7,606 nucleotides of DNA from Ruminococcaceae bacterium UBA5579 (lineage in GTDB: Bacteria; Bacillota; Clostridia; Oscillospirales; Ruminococcaceae). Location of the stretch: contig DILZ01000016.1 of assembly GCA_002425305.1 (NCBI GenBank), forward strand, positions 1,160 to 8,765, in the 5' to 3' direction. Every line of letters starts with the position of its first letter. Within the stretch, counting starts at the first letter, position 1. The position numbers and the translations under genes are program-made. Below the pieces are notes generated by a model that was not told the DNA's origin, did not search any database, and saw only the letters and a list, made by a program, of their open reading frames with translations. This document shows positions 1 to 5,009 of the stretch, one piece after another.

Positions 1-10
1 AATTTATATA

Positions 11-109
11 TTATCTGCAGCCGCAGTCATTGTCGCGGTGCGGTCTGTTGTCGGAACGTCCGCAGGACGAGCAGCGGTTAGAGCGTCTGCCAAATCCGAA
101 AAAGAACAT
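11..109 (-). CDS. 32-aa Cys-rich small protein (hypothetical)
   Basis: Reading leftward from an ATG at 107-109 to a TAA at 11-13 gives a 32-residue ORF. It starts MFFFGFGRR and contains one CxxC (residues 13-16) and a final CGC (residues 29-31), with many Arg, Asp and Asn between. A ribosome binding site AAAGGAG (118-124) sits 8 nt before the ATG, which is the main reason to believe it is translated. The four cysteines could bind a metal, but nothing in the sequence proves that and I do not recognise a family. It lies downstream of the acetyltransferase genes after a gap holding a GNAT relic, a small hairpin and a possible promoter, so it may be a separate unit. Too short to be sure by sequence alone. 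Confidence 0.5.
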   Translation of the reverse strand: MFFFGFGRRSNRCSSCGRSDNRPHRDNDCGCR

Positions 110-133
110 ATTATCAACTCCTTTGCTTTGAAG

Positions 134-151
134 TGAGGGAATTTCCCCTCA
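134..151 (-). other. small hairpin upstream of the 32-aa ORF
   Basis: TGAGGG (134-139) pairs with CCCTCA (146-151) around a 6-nt AT-rich loop. There is no T-run on either side, so it is not a convincing intrinsic terminator. It falls in the presumed leader of the small ORF and could affect mRNA stability or be incidental. Confidence 0.3.
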
Positions 152-155
152 TCGT

Positions 156-185
156 ATTATATGCTCTTTACATAAATTCTGCTAA
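156..185 (-). promoter_or_regulatory. possible promoter for the 32-aa ORF
   Basis: On the minus strand a perfect -10 TATAAT (161..156) follows TTAGCA (185..180), a 4/6 match to the -35 consensus, with an 18-bp spacer. It lies inside the GNAT 3'-end relic, so the match may have arisen by chance in AT-rich DNA. Predicted transcription would start near 149, giving a leader of about 40 nt. Confidence 0.3.
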
Positions 186-198
186 CGCCGCCAACAAA
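157..198 (-). pseudogene. relic of a GNAT acetyltransferase 3' end
   Basis: Just downstream of GNAT B, the minus strand encodes VGGVSRIYVKSI followed by a stop (157-159). This closely resembles the C-terminus of GNAT A (YGEDSRIYVKRI, stop at 690-692). At DNA level 158-184 matches 691-717 at 24 of 27 positions, and the two stop codons fall at the same aligned position. The ORF running through this stretch (157-372) is, apart from these last codons, an out-of-frame shadow of GNAT B, so this is a fragment and not a gene. It suggests that a second copy of a GNAT A-like gene once stood here and was mostly deleted or replaced. Confidence 0.65.
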
Positions 199-205
199 TC
201 GGAAA

Positions 206-670
206 TTATTTAATTCGCTTTTTTTCCAAATATACAAACTGTAACTCATCATTGACAGCTTTATGTTTAAATACTTTATATCCCGATTTTTGATACAATC
301 GAATATTGTCTTTGCTTCGCGTGCTTGTAAAAAGCTCGTAACGTTTATCCGGAAAATACCGTTCAATTTCATTTAAAAGTCTTGTTCCATACCCGTGACA
401 TCTGTGTTGAGGATGAACCATTAATTTACCTATAAACACAGTTCCCTTATCCTCCGTCGCCCGTACCGAACCAATAATATTTCCGCTGTTATCAAGCATT
501 TTGAGAACAATTCCCGCATTATACTCGCCGATAACCTCATCTAGTGTTTGTTTTAAAGGCGGTATATCTCTGCTTCCGAACAAATCCGCTTCACTTTGAT
601 ATGCAAGATATTGTAATTGCAGAATTTCCTGCAGATCTTCATAATTCGCTTTATATATGCTTATCTCCAC
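206..670 (-). CDS. GNAT family N-acetyltransferase B
   Basis: Predicted acyl-CoA-dependent N-acetyltransferase of 154 residues, a usual length for a single GNAT domain. Motif A is visible at residues 81-100, with the acetyl-CoA pyrophosphate loop R-C-H-G-Y-G at 90-95 in IGKLMVHPQHRCHGYGTRLL. Motif B follows as STRSKDNIRLYQKSGYKVF (about 116-134). I chose the GTG at 668-670 because GGAGG lies 10 nt upstream (681-685); the longer open frame to 736 only translates the end of GNAT A out of frame. The gene follows GNAT A by 19 nt. Its DNA is about 37% GC over 241-660 against about 50% for GNAT A, so it may have a different origin. The substrate (small molecule, peptide or protein N-terminus) cannot be told from sequence. 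Confidence 0.88.
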   Translation of the reverse strand: MEISIYKANYEDLQEILQLQYLAYQSEADLFGSRDIPPLKQTLDEVIGEYNAGIVLKMLDNSGNIIGSVRATEDKGTVFIGKLMVHPQHRCHGYGTRLLNEIERYFPDKRYELFTSTRSKDNIRLYQKSGYKVFKHKAVNDELQFVYLEKKRIK

Positions 671-689
671 AAGTATATATTCCTCCAAT

Positions 690-1136
690 CTATATTCTCT
701 TGACGTAAATTCTGCTATCTTCGCCGTAAATATCAACGCGGTTTTCCTTGTATTCGTAACCGTATTTTTCGTACAGACCCGTGTGGTCGGTGCAGATATA
801 GACGTTCTTTACGTTATGCTCCCGCGCAAGCTCCTCGCAGCGGGCGATAAGCCGCCCGACATATCTGTGACCGCGGTACTCCGGGAACGTGAACACAAAG
901 CCTATCCACGGGTAGAGCGACTTATCGTCAACGCAGTCTTGAAACGAAAAAGTCACATACGAAACGAGCTTATCCCCGTCCGTCAGCAAAAGCAAAACGC
1001 CGTCGCCCAGCTTTTCGGAGAACGTTCCGTTCTCCAGAAATTCCGCAAGCACGGGAGCCGCACCCCAATCACTTTTCTTGATCTCGGCGAGCCAATGCGG
1101 TTTATTATCGCTTTCAAAGTAATTTATTATCTCCAT
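690..1136 (-). CDS. GNAT family N-acetyltransferase A
   Basis: Predicted cytoplasmic acetyltransferase of 148 residues, full length for a one-domain GNAT. The cofactor-binding motif A is WIGFVFTFPEYRGHRYVGRL (residues 77-96), with R-G-H-R-Y-V-G as a variant of the (R/Q)xxGx(G/A) loop. Motif B is YICTDHTGLYEKYGYEY (113-129). The ending GEDSRIYVK is, from memory, characteristic of a widespread clostridial GNAT subfamily of unknown substrate. The ATG at 1134-1136 is preceded by GTGAGG overlapping the stop of the upstream gene 6 nt away, which suggests translational coupling to the 135-aa protein. A second copy of its last 27 bp occurs beyond GNAT B. Confidence 0.9.
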   Translation of the reverse strand: MEIINYFESDNKPHWLAEIKKSDWGAAPVLAEFLENGTFSEKLGDGVLLLLTDGDKLVSYVTFSFQDCVDDKSLYPWIGFVFTFPEYRGHRYVGRLIARCEELAREHNVKNVYICTDHTGLYEKYGYEYKENRVDIYGEDSRIYVKRI

Positions 1137-1142
1137 AAAACC

Positions 1143-1550
1143 TCACAAATTCAAGTCGTTTTCCGCCGCCGCGTTCATCCATTCGGCGCTTTTCTCCAAA
1201 GTTTTGCGGGTATCATCGGAATTATCCCGCCAATCCCAATCGGAATCGCTCATCATCTTTAACACAGCGGGTTTATACACCCTCTGCACGCGAAAATTGC
1301 AGACGAATTTTCTTCGGATAACGACCTCGATGTAATTTTTCATATGTCGCGGAACGCCTATCACAAGGATATGCTCGTGTCCCATTCCGCCGTACACCAA
1401 ATTGATAAACACCTTTGCTCCGGGGCGAAAATGTTTTGTGCCGTATTTCAGCTCGTGAGCCTCGCCGAACTCGTGCTTTTCCACGATATTCCCGACAAGA
1501 CACCAACGCCACTCTGCGGAGTTTTTGTCTTCTTTATTTATACATTCCAT
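1143..1550 (-). CDS. conserved hypothetical protein, 135 aa
   Basis: A soluble-looking 135-residue protein without signal peptide or membrane segment. Its core reads like a small beta-rich domain: WRWCLVGNIVEKHEFGE near the N-terminus, then KYGTKHFRPGAKVFI, then GGMGHEHILVIGVPRH and a basic stretch. The tail (about 98-135) is acidic and probably helical, with the Trp/Asp-rich DSDWDWRDNSDD. The GTKHFxPGxKVY-type core resembles, from memory, an uncharacterised family that recurs in Firmicutes and Bacteroidetes genomes; I know no function for it. AAGGA stands 9-10 nt before the ATG. It starts 29 nt after the CPBP gene and ends 6 nt before GNAT A, so it belongs to the same operon. An immunity or binding role is conceivable but unsupported here. 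Confidence 0.75.
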   Translation of the reverse strand: MECINKEDKNSAEWRWCLVGNIVEKHEFGEAHELKYGTKHFRPGAKVFINLVYGGMGHEHILVIGVPRHMKNYIEVVIRRKFVCNFRVQRVYKPAVLKMMSDSDWDWRDNSDDTRKTLEKSAEWMNAAAENDLNL

Positions 1551-1579
1551 AAATTTATTTCCTTACACGACAAACGACA

Positions 1580-2269
1580 TCACAGCACTTCGAACAAAAT
1601 CATTCCGATAGTATTGATAGCGAAATTCGCGAACATATGTACAAACCACGACGAATAGATATTTTCGTTTTTTTCGTTCAGATAATTGAAAATACAGCCG
1701 CCGGCGATAAGTCCGAAAAGAAGCAGCGCCAACGCGCCAACGCCAAACATTCCGATAAGCATACCGATATGATACACCGCGAATACGCACGAGCTGAAAA
1801 TATACGCGAATTTTCGGTTCGTGTATTTTTTGAGCGTGATAAACCCGTAGCCTCTGAAAAAGAACTCCTCCAGAAACGAATTCATCAGCGAAATGTACAG
1901 CGAAACGCAGATAAAATTATCCGCGGTGATCCCCATACTCTCCGTAAGGCTCGATGTTACCTTTGAAAAATCTATCGTGTTCCGAAGCAGAAAATACGCC
2001 GCCATTATCACCGCATAGACCGCCGCTCCAAGCAGCAGGGACTTTATAATGCCGCGCTTTTTAAAAACGAACAGCTTTTTAAATTCCCCGAATTTCTTTT
2101 TATTCACGATAAAAAAGACCATCGGCAAAGCCAGAAAGAAAAGGATCTTGATTGGTATCTTGACAAAATAATTCGGCTTGATAACAGCGTCTATCAGGTT
2201 TACAAGAATTGAAAACACAAATACCGACGCCATAATATAAACGCTCTTTTTATTTATGCAGCCCCTCAT
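1580..2269 (-). CDS. CPBP family intramembrane metalloprotease
   Basis: A 229-residue polytopic membrane protein of the CPBP (CAAX protease and bacteriocin-processing, Abi/Rce1-like) family, PF02517. All family motifs are intact: E134-E135-xxx-R139 (EEFFFR), F163-xxx-H167 (FAVYH) and H211-xxx-N215 (HMFAN), so it should be an active glutamyl protease in the membrane. Hydrophobic segments cover about 13-30, 38-55, 75-95, 118-133, 154-173, 177-198 and 208-228. Bacterial members process peptides such as bacteriocin leaders, give self-immunity, or have unknown substrates. The first ATG overlaps the ATPase stop as ATGA; no good ribosome binding site is seen, so it is probably coupled to the ATPase. 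An internal Met13 is an alternative start. The overlap points to a functional link with the ATPase. Confidence 0.92.
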   Translation of the reverse strand: MRGCINKKSVYIMASVFVFSILVNLIDAVIKPNYFVKIPIKILFFLALPMVFFIVNKKKFGEFKKLFVFKKRGIIKSLLLGAAVYAVIMAAYFLLRNTIDFSKVTSSLTESMGITADNFICVSLYISLMNSFLEEFFFRGYGFITLKKYTNRKFAYIFSSCVFAVYHIGMLIGMFGVGALALLLFGLIAGGCIFNYLNEKNENIYSSWFVHMFANFAINTIGMILFEVL

Positions 2270-3579
2270 ATTTCAAAATCCTCGAACCCGTCCGTGCCGT
2301 CCGAATTATCCCCCTCGCCCTCGGCGAACTTGAACTCCTCCTCGCCCATAAGCTGCGGGAGCGTCTTGTCGGGGTTCTGATACGCGATGTTCAGCAGCTC
2401 TATAAAGTCGCGTATCATCTCGCGCGGTGTGATGTTGGTCTGTGCGCCGATACGCTCGAACTCCGCCTTGACGAAATAAATTCTGTCCTCAAGAGTAATT
2501 CGCTGATCGTAACCGTACAGCTCCGCGTGTATCTCGGCGAGCTTTTCCGTAAGCACCGTAAGCTCCTCATAGGTCAGCGGGTTCAAGCGGATTATCGGAG
2601 CCAGCATATCGTGAACTTCATCTGTTGCGAACCGTCCGCGCTCCAATCTCGAACGCAGCGCGTCATAGCTGAACACACCGCGCCGTGTGTCCTCAATACA
2701 CTGCGGCGTTCCGCCCATTATAATGCCGAGATGCGAAGCCTTGCCCTGCATACAATCGTTATACATCATCAGTATTTTTTCGTAGTTGTATTGCCGAGTT
2801 GTGGAGTTGGGTATCTTCATCACGTTCACAAGCTCGTCTATCATTACCACCAAGCCCTTATACCCCGCGCTTACGAGAAATGCGCACATCAACTTGATGT
2901 AGTCGTACCAGTTGTCGTCCGAGATAATGACGTTCACGCCGAGATCGGCTTTGGCTTCGGTGCGAGTTGTGTACTCGCCGCGCAGCCAACGCACGACTTT
3001 CGCGGACTTTTCGTCGTCACCCTCGCAGAACGCGCGGTAATACGCCGCGATGACCGCCGCGAAATCAAAGCCGTGAACCATATCGTTAAGCCCGTTTATT
3101 TTGGAAAATATCCGCCGCTCGACCTCCGAGTCGAAAAACGCGTTATCGGGCGACATTCCGTCCTCGATAACCTCCGAACGCACTCCGTTTATCCACTTTT
3201 CGAGTATCAGCGACAGCGCGCCGCCGTCGGGCTTTGCCTTTACGGAAAGCGACATCATAAGCTCGCGGTAAGTCGCAAGACCCTGACCCTTTGTTCCCAT
3301 AAGCCGACGTTCGGGAGATAAGTCCGCGTCCGCCGCCGCGAAGCCTCTGTCCATAACGTGCTGGCGCATCGTTTGCAGCAGAAAGCTCTTGCCGCTGCCG
3401 TACTTTCCCACTATAAAACGGAAGAATGCGCCGCCGTCCTCCGCTATCGCCACATCGTGCAGCAGAGCGTTTATTTCGCTGTCGCGTCCCACCGCGATAT
3501 ATCCCAGTCCAACACGAGGCACTACGCCGCCTTTAAGCGCGTTTATAAGCCCGCCCGCTATTCTTTTCGGAATTTGCAT
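2266..3579 (-). CDS. DUF2791/BrxC-BrxD-like P-loop ATPase, TerB-associated type
   Basis: A 437-residue AAA-type ATPase. Walker A is GKYGSGKS at 58-65 (Lys64). Walker B is GLVVMIDEL with D248-E249, followed by a sensor-like strand GIIMGGTPQ (285-293), an Arg-rich RGVFSYDALRSRL (300-312) and TPREMIRDFIELLN (384-397). This layout, with the start MQIPKRI and the stretch DADLSPERRLMGTKGQGLATYREL, matches the ATPase family (BREX ATP-binding domain, PF10923) that I recall from operons with TerB-N proteins and DEAD/DEAH helicases, a predicted defence or stress system. Neither partner is seen here. The C-terminal 25 residues are strongly acidic (EGEGDNSDGTDGFEDFEI). The start is supported by AAAGGAAG 7 nt upstream. 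It overlaps the CPBP gene by 4 nt. Nucleic-acid remodelling is an inference from the family. Confidence 0.9.
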   Translation of the reverse strand: MQIPKRIAGGLINALKGGVVPRVGLGYIAVGRDSEINALLHDVAIAEDGGAFFRFIVGKYGSGKSFLLQTMRQHVMDRGFAAADADLSPERRLMGTKGQGLATYRELMMSLSVKAKPDGGALSLILEKWINGVRSEVIEDGMSPDNAFFDSEVERRIFSKINGLNDMVHGFDFAAVIAAYYRAFCEGDDEKSAKVVRWLRGEYTTRTEAKADLGVNVIISDDNWYDYIKLMCAFLVSAGYKGLVVMIDELVNVMKIPNSTTRQYNYEKILMMYNDCMQGKASHLGIIMGGTPQCIEDTRRGVFSYDALRSRLERGRFATDEVHDMLAPIIRLNPLTYEELTVLTEKLAEIHAELYGYDQRITLEDRIYFVKAEFERIGAQTNITPREMIRDFIELLNIAYQNPDKTLPQLMGEEEFKFAEGEGDNSDGTDGFEDFEI

Positions 3580-3633
3580 AGTTATCTTCCTTTGCTTTTC
3601 ATTTTATTTTTCACAGATAGCATCTGTTTTACA

Positions 3634-4086
3634 TTATATAATTCTAAAACCAACCAAAAGCTGATGTAAACCAAATACCAAAAAAGCGGTACCACATAAA
3701 ATACAGCTTCGCACATTTTTCTTTTTGCCGGCATCAAGATACTTTCTGATTCCATTATATCCTTTCCCCATTTGCCTTTGATAAATAATATGTATGGGCT
3801 TTTCCGGCTCATCGGGCATAATCATCACAGAAATATTTTGTCCAACTTCAGGTAAACCGTCTGTTTTAGCACGAAGCTCTTCGTTACAAGGTGCCGAATA
3901 CATTGTTCCGTCCAATTCGTATGACACAATAACGATTCCGGTTGTTGGATCAGCGTCAGCTATAGTTCCATAACACCGAATATATGCTCCAAATCTCATT
4001 TTATCTCTTGAAAAATATAATCCCAAAGCGTATATTCCAATACTAAACAGAATCATCATAATTCCTTGAAAAACTTCAGCGAACAT
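3634..4086 (-). CDS. two-TM membrane protein, DUF3592-like architecture
   Basis: A 150-residue protein with a transmembrane helix at about 5-25, a beta-rich middle (about 35-105) and a second helix at about 127-146. The middle contains YGTIADADPTTGIVIVSYEL, then VGQNISVMIMPDEPEKP, i.e. the pattern of a small domain ending in a 'Y.PxxP'-like strand seen in DUF3592 proteins. I cannot confirm the family by eye. The ATG has a strong AGGAGG (4094-4099) 7 nt upstream and is the first gene after the leftward promoter. It is about 37% GC (3661-4080), clearly lower than the ATPase that follows after 54 nt. Function unknown; the operon position suggests a membrane partner or a gene added later. Confidence 0.8.
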   Translation of the reverse strand: MFAEVFQGIMMILFSIGIYALGLYFSRDKMRFGAYIRCYGTIADADPTTGIVIVSYELDGTMYSAPCNEELRAKTDGLPEVGQNISVMIMPDEPEKPIHIIYQRQMGKGYNGIRKYLDAGKKKNVRSCILCGTAFLVFGLHQLLVGFRII

Positions 4087-4169
4087 ATGATTTCCTCCTG
4101 TAAACTTTTATCAGTAACTCTTTTAAATTCCGATTTATTGTCCTAAATCGCTTTAATGTCTTTCTCTTT

Positions 4170-4198
4170 ATTATACCATATCCAAATAAAAAAAGCAA
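4170..4198 (-). promoter_or_regulatory. extended -10 promoter for the leftward operon
   Basis: The minus strand carries TGGTATAAT: a perfect -10 hexamer (4175..4170) with the TGn extension. Seventeen bp upstream is TTGCTT (4198..4193), only 3/6 for a -35, as is common with extended -10 promoters. Transcription would start near 4163, leaving a leader of about 75 nt before the gene at 4086. Confidence 0.7.
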
Positions 4199-4237
4199 TA
4201 CCAAAACAAACCTCCACGACATCGTCATAAAAAGTAT

Positions 4238-4292
4238 GTCAATAAAAAAATATTGATTTTCGATAAAAAACTATTGACAAACAAAAATCAAT
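4238..4292. promoter_or_regulatory. four symmetric half-sites, likely operator
   Basis: Four 6-bp half-sites occur at 4238 (GTCAAT), 4252 (ATTGAT), 4273 (ATTGAC) and 4287 (ATCAAT), with start-to-start distances 14, 21 and 14. The first and third are exact reverse complements, as are the second and fourth. The inner match extends to 9 bp (ATTGATTTT 4252-4260 with AAAATCAAT 4284-4292). The third site covers most of the -35 box of the rightward promoter and the fourth lies in its spacer, so binding should block RNA polymerase. The likely ligand is the Cro/CI-type protein encoded at 4796, giving autorepression; that assignment is inference. The AT-rich background raises the chance of accidental matches. 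Confidence 0.5.
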
Positions 4293-4302
4293 GTGCTATA
4301 AT
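4274..4302 (+). promoter_or_regulatory. consensus sigma-70/sigma-A promoter
   Basis: TTGACA (4274-4279) and TATAAT (4297-4302) are both perfect, separated by exactly 17 bp. Transcription should start near 4309 with a leader of roughly 23 nt to the ATG at 4332. A promoter this good is usually held in check by a repressor, in keeping with the overlapping half-sites. Confidence 0.93.
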
Positions 4303-4331
4303 AGACATAACAAAAAAATACGGAGGCTATT

Positions 4332-4784
4332 ATGGAAAACAAAGACAAATCGCTTATCTGTTCGCGGATACTTGTGAAGTTCTGCTACGCAGTCGTTTTG
4401 GCGTGCTGTATTTTCGCGCCGATGCTCGCAAATCACTACAACGAAAAAACCGTTCACTTACATTCGGAGAGCGTCATAGCTCCGCTTCTGATAACGCTTT
4501 ACTGCTGCGTGCCGTTCGCGGTGTGCGTGCTTGTATGTCTTGATATTCTGCTGAAAAACATCGGGAACGGACAGCCGTTTATCACGAAAAACGTCACTCT
4601 TTTGCGGATAATCTCCTACTGCTGCTTCGGGGTGGCTCTCGCGTTTATCTACTTTGCCGTTTTAAGACCGTTCGCGTTCGCGATAGTTTTCGCAGCGGCA
4701 TTCTTCGGGCTTATCCTGAGAGTTGTCAAAAACTGCTTCAAGAAAGCCGTTGAGATACGCGAAGAAAACGACGCGACAATTTGA
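4332..4784 (+). CDS. DUF2975 family membrane protein
   Basis: A 150-residue protein with four predicted membrane helices (about 12-33, 48-73, 92-111, 112-131). Two family hallmarks are present: the loop LLKNIGNGQPFITKNVTLLR (73-92) between helices 2 and 3, and the cytoplasmic ending KKAVEIREENDATI. DUF2975 genes are commonly followed by a small YozG-like regulator, exactly as here. The biochemical role is unknown; a membrane sensor or partner of the regulator is a reasonable guess. GGAGG (4322-4326) lies 5 nt before the ATG. First gene of the rightward operon, directly behind the consensus promoter. Confidence 0.92.
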   Translation: MENKDKSLICSRILVKFCYAVVLACCIFAPMLANHYNEKTVHLHSESVIAPLLITLYCCVPFAVCVLVCLDILLKNIGNGQPFITKNVTLLRIISYCCFGVALAFIYFAVLRPFAFAIVFAAAFFGLILRVVKNCFKKAVEIREENDATI

Positions 4785-4795
4785 GGTGATATAAA

Positions 4796-5008
4796 ATGAT
4801 AATTGTGAATTTAGACGTAATGATGGCGAAGCGCAAGATATCCTCGAACGAGCTTGCGGAGATGATTGACATCACCCCGGCGAACCTTTCGATACTGAAA
4901 ACGGGCAAGGCGAAGGCGGTGCGTTTTTCCACGCTCGACAAAATATGCAAGGTGCTGAAATGCCAGCCGGGGGATCTGTTGGAATTTGTTGAAGAAACGG
5001 AGAACTGA
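4796..5008 (+). CDS. Cro/CI-type HTH regulator, YozG-like
   Basis: A 70-residue protein that is almost entirely one helix-turn-helix domain of the HTH_26/XRE group. The helices can be followed from NLDVMMAKRKISSNELAEMI (5-24) through the recognition helix region ITPANLSILKTGK (26-38) to FSTLDKICKVLKCQPGDLLE (44-63). It probably binds DNA as a dimer and controls its own operon. GAGGTG (4783-4788) overlaps the DUF2975 stop codon and lies 7 nt before the ATG, so the two genes are likely translationally coupled. The four half-sites over the operon promoter are the obvious candidate operator. No sensing domain is present, so any signal would have to come from a partner such as the DUF2975 protein. 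Confidence 0.94.
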   Translation: MIIVNLDVMMAKRKISSNELAEMIDITPANLSILKTGKAKAVRFSTLDKICKVLKCQPGDLLEFVEETEN

Positions 5009-5009
5009 T

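Noticed and set aside
157..372. 71-aa leftward ORF after GNAT B
   Set aside because: Most of it is an out-of-frame reading of the GNAT B 3' end. Only the last dozen or so codons are meaningful, as a GNAT relic.
158..717. Insertion sequence or integron cassette around GNAT B
   Set aside because: The flanking repeats are gene 3' ends, and there is no transposase, no terminal inverted repeat and no attC-like structure.
657..1262. 201-aa rightward ORF opposite GNAT A
   Set aside because: It is antisense to GNAT A and part of the 135-aa gene, has no ribosome binding site, and has a composition typical of a complementary-strand shadow.
2527..3321. 264-aa rightward ORF opposite the ATPase
   Set aside because: It lies wholly inside the clearly recognisable ATPase on the other strand, is rich in His, Arg and Val as antisense readings often are, and has no ribosome binding site.
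3582..3812. 76-aa leftward ORF overlapping the two-TM protein
   Set aside because: It overlaps the two-TM gene in another frame. That gene has a strong AGGAGG and a sensible topology, and this ORF has neither.
1..4086. A complete BREX or Ter defence system
   Set aside because: Only the ATPase resembles such systems. No methylase, PglZ phosphatase, helicase or TerB protein is present in the window.
4087..4331. Riboswitch or structured RNA in the divergent region
   Set aside because: The rightward leader is only about 23 nt and the leftward leader is AT-rich with no strong stem. The inverted repeats lie at or upstream of the promoter, so they fit an operator better.
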